Under the pieces are notes generated by a model. The model was not told the DNA's origin and made no database searches. It saw only the letters and a program-made list of their open reading frames with translations. 64,000 nucleotides of DNA from Oscheius dolichura (taxonomy: Eukaryota; Nematoda; Chromadorea; Rhabditida; Rhabditidae). Location: assembly GCA_932521035.1 (NCBI GenBank), contig OW051497.1, positions 3,596,001-3,660,000 on the forward strand, written 5' to 3'. Every line of letters begins with the position of its first letter. The first letter of the stretch is position 1. Below are positions 36,549-49,700 of the stretch, piece after piece. The position numbers were made by a program, and so were the translations under genes.

Positions 36549-37630
36549 AATACTCTGCTCCATGATCCCCTCCTGACGTAGGACCACTAGGGGAGATAGA
36601 ACGGCGCGGGGATAGGCCATTTATGGACACCCATTCCAGCTGTTTGGTCCCTGTCCAACCACCTGTCGCTGTCGGTTTTTAATTGATAGTGTCGTGCCGC
36701 GATTGAGGGGCTGTGAATAAATCATTAGTTACCTAAAAGCTTTATAGACCAGCCCTCCTCTCGATATCTTCACACTCCTCGGGTCAGTTTCGACGTCCCT
36801 TCAAAGACGCCCTTCATCAACCGAAACAGTCTAGAAATCCATGAAATGCAGTTGACAGTTCCGCAGATCAAAAAGAATGAAAAGGTTTGAAGGACAGTTA
36901 AAGAGACCAAAAGTATTCATTAGGCAAAGAATAGAAGAACGTATTCCGAGAGATTCGCTTCTATTCGAAGCTGGATTGAAACGGCCTTCATGAATAACCA
37001 CGACAGTCCGCAACGGCGGATAAATATGCTCCAATGTGAGACGAGTACTGTAGCATATTGATGATAGATCACGGGGTAGTCATATCATTTCCTTTCAATA
37101 AAGATCTCCTTTCTCGTCATGGTTCGTTATCCAGCGTCAGACAGTTTTTACAGGCGGTGAGGGCAGACACCTGTGGCACCTGGCTCCCTCCACCTCATAA
37201 TTTCCCCCTGTACTGTAATAGGAACCTAAAATTTGAATAATTTATCAGATACATGAAGTAGGGAGAGAGATACGGTGCATATAAAGGTTGCGTTATATTT
37301 ACAATCTACCGCGTAGGAAAGACAAAGATAGAGATGGCCATCAATTCATAAAGAGATGGGGATGGATATAAATAGCAAATAAAGCCGAACAACTCGTCAT
37401 CGAAGAGTGGCAAGAATACTATCTTGTACGGGAAATGAAAGTATACAGCACGGGATAAATACTAAAGGAGCACACAAACGCACTGGCAATGAGTTGATAA
37501 TTTGGATGAGGACACGTTGGGTTGTACAAGAGATTCTTGAGTCGGGGGTCATATAAATAGGTACCCTATTGCTAATAACCGTATTTAAAGCGTCTTTGTT
37601 TAAATATACAAATGGAGGCGAAGTCAAGGG
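36549..37630. other. Intergenic, convergent 3' ends
   Basis: Lies between the 3' end of the plus-strand receptor and the 3' end of the minus-strand ABC transporter. It contains an AATAAA at 36716-36721 for the receptor. No gene seen. Confidence 0.5.
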
Positions 37631-40368
37631 TTAGGGGGAACTAACCCATTGAGTGTTGGAGGTATTCAATTGGGGAGGGTTGCGGCACTCGTATATACAC
37701 CACTGCCGACCGTTTCCTTCCGCCGGCCGTATTTCCATGTCGGCTTGGAGATGAGCAGATCTTCCAGTCTCCCCGTGGTACACCGCCACATATGTGATTT
37801 TATACTGAAAAGAGATGAGATGAAATCCCTTTCGGTGGCTCTTAAAAGGTGGGGATAATTATATCCCCCAGCAGATAGCATCGTCAATATTCAATGAGCC
37901 GGAAAATGTTTCATGGCACCTCATCCTGTTTTCACCGCCCAAAACAAAAAGTGAAATACATACTTTGTGTAGTAGCTCAAACATGTGTTGCTCCATTTCG
38001 TAATCCAAGTTGCTCGTAGCCTCGTCCAAGAAAACGATTCTCGGCCTGAAGTACACAACCCTCGCAAAAGACAGACGCCTCAGTTCGCCGGGTGATAAGA
38101 CGCTCTTCCTGAAGCAATAAATTCCCACGAAAACTATTTGATAGACGTACCAATCCCATTCCACGGGTGTGTCAAACCCATGACATTTATGGAACAGGTG
38201 ATCTAGTTTCAATTCCTTCAAAATATCGAAGAGAATATCCACATCCTTCTCGATGGGCATAGCCTTGTAGGGGTAGAGGATCTGCTGCCGGAGAGTGACA
38301 CTGCCTCCAGAGGGAAAGTATGGATTTTGTGGGAGGAACATCATATTCGAGGGTTTCATCTTCCAGTGGAAATCGATTTTCCCTTTAAGAAATGTCGATA
38401 AACGGTTTACAACCAGTACTACCTGAGATGGGAGACCACAGACCAGCGAACATTCTCAAAAGCGAGGTCTTCCCCTGCCCACTTGGACCCGTAATCATGA
38501 CGTCCTGTCCCTGGAGAATTTGCAGAGACAAACCAGAGACAAGAGTTCTATTCTGCTCGGTTGGGGGAGCCAAGGTAACTGAATCAACGGTGATGGCGAC
38601 CCCGTCGTCTGGGAAGTCGTCCTCCTCCTCGCCCTTGTTACCACCTGGAAGTTGTATTATCAGACGGGCAGCTGTTGGCTCTTTTTACTTGCTGCTCGAC
38701 ACGTCAGCAAAGCTAACAAAACAGTGACCTCGGGGACTTTCGAAGAAATTCATGGATAGGGGATGGGGTGATCGAAATTAGCTCAATGAACGCTCACAGA
38801 GCGTTCGGAACTGGGGCACTATAGTCAAAACGAACCTAATAAGAAGGCAGCTTCCTCAGCGTCGTCGTGGTCCCGTTCCATTGATCCCTGTTTGCCATGG
38901 AGCTCCTTGATCTATACAAAGGAAAAATAATAAACGACGTGGGTTGTAACCAACCGTGTGCAATATACTGGCATTGATTCCCTTCTGCTCGTCGTCTGTC
39001 CCCATTGCGACGATACTAGACGGGACTGTTGATGGAGGCCGATCGGTTTCCAAACAATCCGTGTGAAGCCGGAGAAGTTCCTCGTACAGTTCGACTACTC
39101 TGTGGGTCACACCGGCCAGACTTCCTAATTTATCCGAAAGATTCACCAAATTTGTAAAGCTGTAGATCAAATACAAGTAGTAGAAGGCGTTCTATATGAA
39201 GAAGTCAAATCAAAAAGAAAAAGTACCTACCCTTGAAACAACACCATTGAGTTCAGCAGCTGGGAGATCGTCGTAGAGGTGGGTGACAAAAATGGGAATT
39301 CCGATAATTAAATAAGAAAGAATCCCTCCAAAGTATTCTATCAAACTGGTGAAGAAACCCAAAGCAAATCGCCAGTCAGCAAGTTTCTTCTGAAAATTGA
39401 AACCCCCATTAGACAGAGGGATCAAATTACTTGATTTTTTAGAAGCCAAAGAAGTTTCCTATTCGTCATGACATTTTCCAAGAGACCCGCTTGGTAGAAT
39501 GCGATAGACTCAACATTGTTACGTACTTCCATATGACGAGCCCTGGAAATGCTGGCCGTAAGCAATAAACACGAATGGACCCACCTGAAGTCTCCCTCAC
39601 GTTTTTCCTGCTCGCTGACATATGTTACAATAGGCGAAATGAGATACTTGTTGACTACTGTAGCTACGACAAAGTAGAGGTAGATGGCAGTCGGTCCGAT
39701 CCACCCGGAACTGGCAAATGTCAAGTAGGTATAGAAGATAATCACAAAAGGAGCCAGGATTACGGGGCCCAGGAGGTCACAACATAATATTTGTGTGGTT
39801 TTGTCAATGTCTTGAGTCATACGCTGGTCTCTGAAAGATACAGGCAGAGAATTAAAGGCAAATAAACAGTGACTCACGGGTTGTCGATGATGTCTCCACA
39901 CATGGAGATCTTGTAGTACGCCCGACGTTTGAAATAAAGACGGTGGAGAGTAAAATTGAGGATATGACGGCAACGAAGGGCTAGATACGACGAAACATAT
40001 TTAACACCAGCTACTGTCTAGAGAAATAACAAAAAATAAAAGAAACGAGGGAAATAACTCACGAGAGATCGCCCCAGAATAATTATACACGATTTGAATG
40101 CTAGTTGCTTGAATTCTGAGATATCCTTGTTACCCAGGACTACATAAAATTCACTGCTAAGAACTCCAACAAGGTATGTAGTTATTTGATCTGAAATAGC
40201 ATAAAAATAAATAAAAGAAGGGAAAAGAAACGACTCGCCTATGATAGTGCATGCTAAAACTATAACTGCTAACCAGAGGGTAATAGATCTCTTATTCCAC
40301 GGGAATAGAATTTTAAGCAATGCCCATAACCTCTTTAGAAAGAGATAGTCCAGGCTCAATCGGCCCAT
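37631..40368 (-). CDS. ABCD4: ABC half-transporter, subfamily D, ABCD4-type
   Basis: About a dozen exons, minus strand, ATG at 40368. The membrane domain carries ABCD4 landmarks [68 protein letters not shown] and [18 protein letters not shown]. The nucleotide domain has Walker [15 protein letters not shown]-loop [14 protein letters not shown], signature [15 protein letters not shown] and Walker [14 protein letters not shown]. The last exon (37804-37631), reached by a 158-nt intron, adds [13 protein letters not shown], supplying the switch histidine. Reading straight through the donor instead gives an unrelated tail. Human ABCD4 acts with LMBRD1 to export cobalamin from lysosomes; the same role here is inferred. 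Intron 40238-40191 has a GC donor. The peroxisomal ABCD1-3 motif pattern fits less well. Confidence 0.9.
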
Positions 40369-42948
40369 CTGGAAGTGATAATCGATGTGAGCGAAGAAGG
40401 AAGAGATTAAAGGATATTAACATCAGATGCAGGAAATGCGGCGGAAATTAGAAAATTATGGCGGAAGAGGAGGTGAATTGGGCGATGATAAGACGACAGA
40501 ATAGACTCTATTGTTTATGTAATGCATTGATTTTGAGTGGGACTAGAAATGGAGCGGTGCTTGGAAATAAACAATGAGAAAAGACCAGAATTGTGCTCGG
40601 GGGGCCAGAAAAGTATAAAGGTAGGGAGTGGAAGGAACGAAGCAACGCGGTTTGACAAGCGGTCAACTGATATGGATGTTTATTTTAGAGGGACGAGCAT
40701 CGAAGAGTTGTCGCATTGTGCGGCCAGCCCTGCTAATGCGAGCGTCGAGGGAGCGGTCAGACAAATGGGCTTTGTGCACATTATCGCGAGGTCGAAAGCA
40801 CGTAGCGCGGATACCACCGTACTCGAAAAATGGGACTAGTTATTCAAGAAGACTCTTGATCAGTTTAAAAAGTAATTCTGTTAATTAGGATTGTTTAAAA
40901 TTATTTACCGAGAATTTGATTGCGAAAACATTGAAATACAGAGAGCGATGGAAAGAGGAGCGGCCAGCGGAGCCCCTCAAGCAAGATTAAAAGCCAGCTG
41001 CTTGATAAGGGCATGCGGCTGACGGGGCTGTCAATTTGAACAATTCTCGAATTACTCCGAAGTGTAGGGATTGGTTTGGGCATGCAACACGAAGAATGAG
41101 TTCAATGCATGCGAGTGAATGGAACTAGTTTCCAACCCGATGCAGAAATGCGGGGAACAAGAAAACATAATTGAAAATTCCAAGCCAGCTGCCTAAACAG
41201 GAACTCTGAATCATATTACTTCTTCTCCATGGCTGAATTAGCCTGGGGGTACACTGGCAGATAAGTTGCTGAAGGCTTTGTATTGGAATGCACCTGTGTG
41301 ACTGTAAGACTTACTACTTCTAATCGACATTCTTGCATTGTATAAGAATATGACTTTTCACTCTTAAACTATACGAAGAACCAAGAAATAGAGACGATTC
41401 TAGGAGCTTGGAAAGCCAAAACCTTGTTTCACACTACAATAACTACTGCTCTGGTCAAAGCGGCGAAAACGGCAAATCACAGATTAACTTACATCGGCAC
41501 AGTTACTCCGGATTAACCATAAATTCACTATTAGTGTTCCGACCGTTCTGGTCAGATTACCCCTCATCCTCCCGCAGAGATGAGTCGTCCGCCCAGTCCG
41601 ATGGACCCATCCGTAACCTTCTCTAGCCTTTTCCTCTCTCTCTTTCCTAGTATATACTAATAGTATACATATATTTTTTTAATAGAATACATATATTTAA
41701 CCATAGTCTCCTATCTCAACTGAGGAGACAAAGGGAATACAAGGGAGTCAACCTATTCGCTCGTAGGAAAGGCGGGATGAAACAATTAGGATAACAAAAA
41801 GTTCTCATCTTCCTTGATTTATGTCCACCTACACTTTCGCATGTCGATTAGCACCGCTGGCTCGTCTCGGAAACTTTTCACAAGTCTCGGCCAGTCCGGG
41901 ATTGGCCTCTCCATGAAAAGGTGGATTTTTTTTAAATTGGGTTCTTCATAATCAGCGGTATGATACTCTTCGAACCCTTCAGAAAATTCCCGAGACGGTG
42001 TTTCGTTGATTTAATAGTATCCCAGCAAACCCAAGGTTTTTTGTGTTCCTTTCCACCCCGCGGGCGGTCGGTCACCATTTATCTGCCGCCAAAGCAGCCA
42101 GCCGCGGTTGCTGCCGACTTTTGCCGATTTCAACTCGTGTTGCTGCTCGTCCGCCGCCGTGCTGCCGTAACAAAGGGCAGGATCCGACCTCAAGCCGGAT
42201 TGGAGCACCGTGAGGCCGTACGCTCTCTTCACATTCTTTCGCAGCCGTTCTTCATCGACTAATATTGTTATTTTTCAGGTATCATACATACACCTCAAGT
42301 CGTATTCTTTTGAATTTAAAGAAACCGTTCAGCAGCAAATGGGGAGAAGTGACTAAACAGGGTAGGATATTTTAGAACTTTTTTAATAATTATATTATTA
42401 ATTACAAAAATATAAAGGCAGATTGTGCGAGTAAGAACTGTTATATGAACTAATCCACAGCAGCGATTTGGGGATTTTATCTCTGGAAATTTATTGTTCC
42501 CTTTTTGTACAGTCTCTCATTCTTTTTGTTGAGATTTCATCGCTTTTTAACAAACGCATATTGTATTTCAGTTGGGCCGCGACTTCAAAAAGTATTCGAA
42601 AACCTCTAAAGAGCATGTTCTTGACTTGGAATTTCAAACTTTAGAAGTCACACCGATAAAGCGTCGGCAGTGGAATAGACGACACTCTTACCTGTACTGG
42701 AATAAGTACACTTTTTATATTATGTGAGTTTCAATGAAAAGCCCCGACTCCTTGGGAGGCCCTTCTCTGCCGCAGTGATCAAGTACTGCACGCTGTTTAC
42801 AACAAGCCGAACGGCGTTCGTTATTATCAGCAATCGAGTTGGATAACGCAGCTGTCAAATTTTCTGTTTTTTGAAGCTTCTGTTGACCGTAAGAAAGATA
42901 ACGCCTTGATCCACAATTTATGTAGTTCCTTCTCCTCTCAAATCCATA
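40369..42948. other. Intergenic region, mostly featureless
   Basis: Upstream of the minus-strand ABCD4 gene and of the plus-strand F-box gene. It includes an AT-rich patch at 41648-41699 with a perfect palindrome (TAGTATATACTA, 41648-41659) and two possible coding exons at 42279-42609. Nothing else was recognised. Confidence 0.4.
42279..42609 (+). CDS. Possible 3' exons of an unidentified small gene
   Basis: A segment at 42279-42361, bounded by TTTTTCAG and G|GTAGGA, is open in a frame reading SSKWGEVTKQ at its end. It joins in phase to 42572-42609 after TATTTCAG, giving VGPRLQKVFENL and a stop. The basic, short C terminus resembles a small mitochondrial protein, but I cannot name a family. 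The 5' part was not found, and the second segment is also open in another frame. Confidence 0.2.
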
Positions 42949-43995
42949 ATGCCGGGGTTTCATCTGATCAATCTGCCTTCCGAGCTCTTGGAAAGAATCA
43001 TGCCAAAGGTATTTTGCTTCTAATATTATTCTTTGGTAAAATTTAATTATAGCTGCAGGAAAAGGAATATTTCCGCATGCAGCGGACATGCAGCGACGTA
43101 GAAGAATTTATTCGTACCAACAAGCGAGTAAAGATCTGTTCAAAGAGGCGTTCGCCCCTGCATATAACAGCTGATGGATACACGACAAGGCACAAATTTA
43201 TGCAGATCTCTCTTAATGGGATTTACGGATTCCGATTCAAAGTACTTAAACTCCCCCTTGGTTAGTCGAAAGTTGTACATTTCCTTCTACTTAGTGTTCA
43301 GGAATGGAAGATATCGGATTTTTTGTACAACACTTTTGTAAGTTTATGAAGGAACACCGAATCACAACCGAAGAATTACCTTTTCATTATTCAAAAGGCC
43401 ACGGCCGATTCACAAAGGAACACTGTATTAAATTGTTCGACGCTCTGAAGCCAACAAAGGTCATTATAAGAAGCTATGAGTCTGACAAGTTTGAGTCTCT
43501 TCTTGGTGTAAGGCATCTTGTAAGTTTCATCTGTCATTGATTTTACATGCAATTACAGAAGAATGCTCAAGTATTCGTAGACCCTGACAGGGTAATTGAG
43601 GCCGTCCATATGTTCTTCCCCCGACTTTCTGTTGCTAAGGTCTGCACAGAAGATACCCAAGAACACCTTTTGGATCTCTTTTTGTCTGTCCTGCAGGTAA
43701 CATCAGCAAATGCTTTAAACTTTATTCATTTCAGACTGTCGACAATATTCCGATCCTACCAGATACTTATCTTTTCGAGTTTTGTGGATTATGGGGCCTG
43801 GCTGTGGTTCCACCGGTCAAGCTGCTGCTAGATAAATTAAACGGTTCATTCCTGACGGACGATCCATTTTTCGCCCCTAACGGAATCCGAATCATGTGTC
43901 ACCTTAGACACAATGACTCCTGCTGTCGTATATACATGGAGAGGGCATGTGTCCGAATTCGTCTAACAAAGATGGATGAAGATACGTCCGACTGA
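42949..43995 (+). CDS. F-box protein of a nematode-expanded family, intact copy
   Basis: Five exons (42949-43008, 43053-43260, 43302-43519, 43559-43696, 43735-43995) total 294 aa. The N terminus LINLPSELLERIMPKLQEKE followed by a Cys-containing helix is a clear F-box, the Skp1-binding adaptor of SCF ubiquitin ligases. The C-terminal part contains RITTEELPF, DALKPTKV, DKFESLLGVRHL and PPVKLLLDKLN. It looks like the substrate-binding region of nematode FBA/FTH-type proteins, but I cannot assign a Pfam family by eye. Two damaged paralogs follow in tandem on the same strand. AATAAA at 44105-44110 may be the poly(A) signal. Targets are unknown. Confidence 0.78.
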
Positions 43996-44230
43996 TACTA
44001 GACGATACAATGATCTGTTTCCTGATGAGGTTGTTTTATGATCTCCTTCTTTATTTTCATAATTTTTCGGCGCACTACAAGTTGTCCGATTCAATTATTT
44101 ATTCAATAAAGTATTTAATAGTGAAACGAGACGAGGCAATTCAGTTCAAAATACTGATTCTATTTTCTCGTTCTTCTTTTCTTATAATCTAGATAACAAC
44201 AACTTATATTTGAAGCTTTGAACTGTTAGC

Positions 44231-45102
44231 ATGGCACAATTCCCATTACCGGGCCTTGCTACTTATCTACTGGATAGAATAATCGTCAAGGTATTCATAT
44301 TTTACATATTGTTCTTATTGAAATTGTAGCTTCAAGAAAACGCATATTGCCGCATTCAGCAACATACGGACCAGCAACAAGATAAAGATTAATATAATAA
44401 GGCACGTTGGGTTCAAGTTGAGATTTCAAGAAGAGATGCGCATCCATTTCGACGATCTAGAGGGACATCTCGAAGGCCTTTATGGACTTTGATCTAATGT
44501 GATTGACCATCCATTAAGTCAGTAAATTTCCTCATTTTTCTCTCAACAAATAGTATTCAGAGATCCTAAATCTCCCGAAATTTTGCAATTTTCTGACGCG
44601 CCCCCGTATTACGGCCGAAGAGTTGCCATTAGATTCTGAGAGATACAACAGATTAATCAAAAAAGACTGCATTCTTTTGTTCGAAGCCCTGAAACCTGTG
44701 AAAGCCTCTCTAATGAGCTACGGATCTAACAAATTCGAGTCTCTTCACCAAATAGAGAACCTGGTAGATTTTGCATATGGGTACAATTTCAAGCTGTAAT
44801 TTTAGGGAACTACTGACATTTACTTGGATCCTGACAACGTTATCGAAGCGGTGAAAATGTATGCCTGCCAGGATCGTATTCTTAAGCTAACGACAAAGGG
44901 CACTCAACGACAGCTTTTAGATGTGATGGCGTCAATTGTTCAGGTGCTTACATACACTCGCTTCAACTTTTTTAATTTCAGACTATTGGTGGTACCCCGA
45001 GCCAAACAAAATCCGTTTTACTCGATCTTCTCGAGCCCTAGTCGATTTTTTTGTCTGTTGTATACGGAAATATATGTGGTTATTCAGTTTATGGGAAAAT
45101 AG
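44231..45102 (+). pseudogene. Decayed F-box paralog, copy 2
   Basis: Parallel to the intact gene upstream: ATG, GLATYLLDRIIVK splice LQENAYCRIQ, then RITAEELPL, EALKPVKAS, NKFESLHQIENL, DPDNVIEAVKMYA and RQLLDVMASIVQ, with introns at the same places. It is broken. About 23 nt net are lost where the intact gene encodes the end of the F-box, which shifts frame before IRTSNKIKI. The next exon runs into TGA at LEGLYGL. The last exon stops after LLDLLEP, well short of the intact C terminus. A rescued product by unusual splicing is unlikely but not excluded. Confidence 0.72.
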
Positions 45103-45479
45103 AGATAAAACAAAGCCAGTATTGTGCACTGCGTTATCCAAATCTATTGTTATTTCATGAGTAAATCTTTAATGACTGCACAGATTCGATAAATTGATAG
45201 AATACCCAGAAAACAACGGAAATGATAGATCAAGAAACAATCTGAAAGCGTGACACCTGCCATTTTCATATTACGGCATCTGGACAAATTAAATTTTTCC
45301 CGTGGTACGGTTTAGGCTGATCGTAACGTGGAGGGAGCCATGTTTGTTGTTGAAGTAACACAAAATACGTTTTTCACTAGGGTCGGAAGAATGGAGTTCC
45401 TTTGCCTCAACTCCACGTAACATGCCGATTACTTCTTTGATAGCAGGTATCGAAGCAGCGTTCCATGTTCCGGTGTTGG

Positions 45480-46094
45480 TGGCTCGACTGAACCAGACAT
45501 GTCCAAGGACCAGTACACTACACTGTTGAAACTCCTAAAGCCGACGGACATCTACATGTATAGGACTCATTTGGGTAACTTTGAAGCCTTGCTCGATTCC
45601 AAGGAGATGGTAAGTCTCACTATTTTCCTTTCTATTTATTTATTTCTAGAAACTAGCTAGTCTGCTTGTAGACTCTGAAAAGACGAAAGATGCCATGGAA
45701 ATGTTCCTCCCACATTGCGAGGTCCTCCACCTCACCATCGAGAGTCCCAGCCCGGAGGAACATATATTTAATGAACTTAATACAGGGTTTGAGGTGATTA
45801 TCAGACTATGTTCTAACGTCTTCCTCTTTAGATGCTCTGATCCCAGCCACTGGCTAACCTTCGTCGTTTCGAACTGACTTTTATGTGGACTACCCCGGAC
45901 CTCCTCTGAAAGAACTTTTGGCTAGGTTTGACCGCTTTCGTCCAATTGCTAAAAGCTTCTACAATTCTCCTCATTCAAGCTTGCCGTACCAACATACCTT
46001 AAAGTGTAATCTTGGTCCCAAGGGCACGTGTGCCCTTCACATCTACGATTATGCCGCTAAGATTTATTTTGATGTACCCCGGTACCAAGAATAA
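45480..46094 (+). pseudogene. Decayed F-box paralog, copy 3 (5' truncated)
   Basis: Only the C-terminal half remains: TLLKLLKPTDIYMYRTHLGN, NFEALLDSKEM, an intron, then LLVDSEKTKDAMEMFLP. A third exon carries LANLRRFELTF in one frame, and YVDYPGPPLKELLARFDRF in the next frame over. That one-base shift, and the missing F-box, mark it as nonfunctional. The 3' part matches the PPVKLLLDKLN region of the intact copy at 42949-43995 but is divergent, so this duplication looks old. Confidence 0.65.
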
Positions 46095-46798
46095 AACCAG
46101 TAAATCAGCTGTAAAAGTTATTTTCTTGAATATTGAATGACAAATTGCATTGCATTACTGTGTAAATTATTCTAATAACAAATTTGGTTGTCAGGTTGTC
46201 TATTCCGGGTTATCGTGTCGCTTGAAAGCGTTCCCCCATGAAAATAGCGAAATGAGCATGAAAGCGAAGCGATTGTAGCTCAATTCTGACCATCTGCTTA
46301 CTAAAATATCCAAAAGTGCGTTTCTTTCAAAAAATGTTTTCTTCCTGTCGTTTGAAGAAAAATGTCCCCGTATAGGGAACAACCGTTGGCCGCAATTAAT
46401 GGTCATCTCGCTTGAAAAGGTAAACCTGAGCATTGCAGGCAATCTCACGTGTTACGCCAGATTTCCGCTAGTATTGATTATCTTTATGCTCAGAATGGCA
46501 CATTTTGTTCGACTTCAAATGGGATGGCTTCCGCGAAACTGCTCACCTTTATCCTTTTCGAAACTACAAATGGCGGCTCTCCTTTTTTCCCGCATGATCG
46601 ATAAAACTAATCTTCGATTTCCCAACGTTTAGCCGCTTTATTGACTCATTTAAATGGAAACCACTGCTTTATAAATTCGATGAACCCCCTTTGCACTATT
46701 TGTTTGCGTGTTTGTACTTCACTCATTCTTCTTGCGAATTAATTTGACACTGACTTATCATGAATATTTCAGATTTTGCAGTAGAATTACAGTAATTA
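46095..46798. other. Intergenic, upstream of exportin-7
   Basis: Probable promoter region of the exportin gene. No coding segment, repeat or RNA gene was recognised. Confidence 0.4.
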
Positions 46799-49700
46799 AT
46801 GGCGGATCTAACATTAGATCAGCTCAATGAACTATGCGCTCAATTATTTCAAGCTCAGGATAATGAAACCAGGTCGCGGGCCGATCAGAAACTTCAAGAA
46901 TTCTACGATTCACCCGATTGTGTGGATAAATGTATTGTTATGCTGACAGAAGGCCAGGTAATTTTACTTTTCTACACGGTTAGAACTCTCATTCCAGGGA
47001 AATCAGCTTCCATATACACAACTAGTGGCCAGCCAGACGCTACACAGGCTAATAAGTTCCAAGAACAGGCAAATTTCCATCCAAAAGAAGCTAGACTTGA
47101 GTAATTTTCCTCTTTATTCCTTTTTATTGAATTATTCAGGTGTTTTGTTGTTCAATTTCCTGCCGTCTTCATTCAGCACACTGGCCCCTTATGTGTTGTC
47201 ATCGCTGTGTTCGCTTTTTGCAAGAATAACGAAGCAGGAATGGTCACATTCGGTCGTGGACAAGGAGAAGGAGGGACTGGTCTGGCCATTCCGGGAACCG
47301 ATCTTTGCCATCATTAAAAGTATTGAAATTGTAAGCTACTCCGTTTATTTTTCATTTTAGTCCGTAATTTCAGGAGAACATGACAGAATCTCGGTTGGCT
47401 ACACAAATGTTAACTTCTCTCGTGTCTGACATGAGCACAGTAAGGAGTGCCTCTTATTTTAATAAGTTCCGTTCAGGATACCGGAGTAGAATCGATCAGT
47501 ACTCATCGGAGAGGAGCTGCTCAATTTAGGGAAGAGCCGCTGCTCCAGATATTTAAACTATGCATGGAGTTTCTAAATACTAACGTCGTCAAGTCTCGAA
47601 ATATCCTCACCGATGAACATGTAGGTCCTTCTTTTATCTAAATTTACCCCTTCTGTATTCAGATGGCACTGGTCGGAAACATTTTGGATCTCACTCTGGC
47701 CGTATTGACTTACGACTTTATCGGGATCTCAAATGCGGAAGATCCCGGGGAAGAAAACACGAATATACAGGTTCCAAACTCCTGGAAAGTCGGTGGGTGC
47801 CATACAGCAATTAGAGTTTATCTCATTTCTTTCAGTATTCGTGGATGGAATGCCGATGGCCCTGCTCTATCCACTTTACGAGAAGCTCCCTCAACGCTAC
47901 ACAGAAAAAGTTCTGCATGTCGGAGTTCAATTAGCCAGTATTCGTCGTTCTTTTTTCACGAGTCAAGACCGAGCATCTTATCTGAATCCACTTGTGGAGG
48001 CAGTCAAGGGAATTGCAGAGCACCCTCAGAAATTGGAAGACCCCGTCAGTTTTCCTTTCTTATAGTTTTTCCATCTCTATTGATCTTGTCTCATCGAGTC
48101 ACAATAGAAGCCTAGGTCAGCTGAGCGGTGCGCGCAGATTAATCGATTCTGCCGATGACCGGCTTGGAAGGTATTAACCTCAGAGATAATGAATACATGT
48201 CTAGGTCACGGAGACTGATTATGTGGCGGAGAAAACAATTAAGAAAATAACGAATTTCAGGGCTCCTTCCATCAATTCGCCCGTCTTGTAGTCCGTGTCA
48301 AGACAAATTACCAACTGTTCGAACTTCTCTCCTTCAAGGACTATCCCGGGCTTCTCAGTTCTATAGCCCAGCTGACGATACAGAGCATATGGGTACACAC
48401 GATAAGATCTCCTTCTTATTTCCTTTTGTAGATGATCGATGTCTCAGCTAACAGTGTCTACTTTCTGTTGATGTTTTGGGCAAGGATGGTGGGCTCCGTC
48501 CCGTACCACAGGACAACGGAGGATCACTTGATACAAAATTATGTACCGCAGATTTACAAGGCTTACGTGGAAAGCCGTCTCAGACTGGCTGATAGAGTCG
48601 TCATGTAAGCCGATAATCGTGTCATTTATACGCCTTTTTTTGCAACAGGGAAGACATGGAAGACCCATTCTTGGACCAGGCCTCAATTATACAAACCATG
48701 GAGATGATGGCCACGATTAGCAGATTTGATCTTCCGGCTGCCCACGAATTGTTGTTGTCACATTTCGATACCAACATTGAAATCATCCAGAATGTAATCC
48801 GGAAATGAGTGGGCTTAGAAACATTCTATTTCAGGAGTACCATATGGAGATGAGGCACAAATGTGCGAGTAATAGGATAGTGTGGATAGTAACCTTGATG
48901 GGAACTCTTATCTACGGAAAGAGGCTTGTGAGTCAACCAGATGAGATGGATAAGCTGGATGGTCAGCTCCTTGCCAGGTTTTATTATCACATTTTTCTTT
49001 TACTTGTTGTTTCCTTTTAGGTGTATCGGCTACATGCGAATAAGCGATTCTAATCTAGCTGCTCCCGCTCCAGGGGAAACTGACCCGGTCAATGGAAGAG
49101 AAAGTTTGGAGTTGGCTTTCCTCTTTGCTCTGGAAAGTTATCGGAAAGCTTACATCTATACCCAGGTTTGAACCTACGCAAAGTTTATTACTTTCTGTTT
49201 AGACGAAGGCCACCTCCTCCGTATACGAACACCTGAGTACGGATGTTGGAATCCCCGACGAACTGGAGATCATCGCCTTCTTTAGTAAAAAGATCCTGAA
49301 CAATCTTCGCTTCTGGGCATTGAACAATACCGTCCTCGTCAATACTTTGGATCTGTTCCGTGAGATCTCCCAGGGCTATACCGCTGCTCGAAAGTTGGTG
49401 AGGTTGCCGGAGATGCAGATGCTGTTTCAAAGCCATACGGTTAGTGTTGATAGAGCATCTCTTACTTTGTAATGCAGGCAGAGAACTTTGCTTTCCTTCG
49501 ACCAGATGTTAGTTACCCCGCCATGAAGAATAGAACCGAGTTTTATGAAGCGATTACAAGGGTCTTCTTAGTTGACTTGAATGAGGACGAAGAAGCTTTC
49601 CGGAATTATGTAAAACCAATGGAAGGTTTGTAAACTAACAATTTTTAAACCATTTTGTCTATTTGTTAAGAGGCACTACAACATATCATTGGCGTGATGG

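Noticed and set aside
41648..41699. AT-rich patch with palindrome TAGTATATACTA
   Set aside because: Short, simple sequence; no terminal repeats or coding capacity to call it a mobile element.
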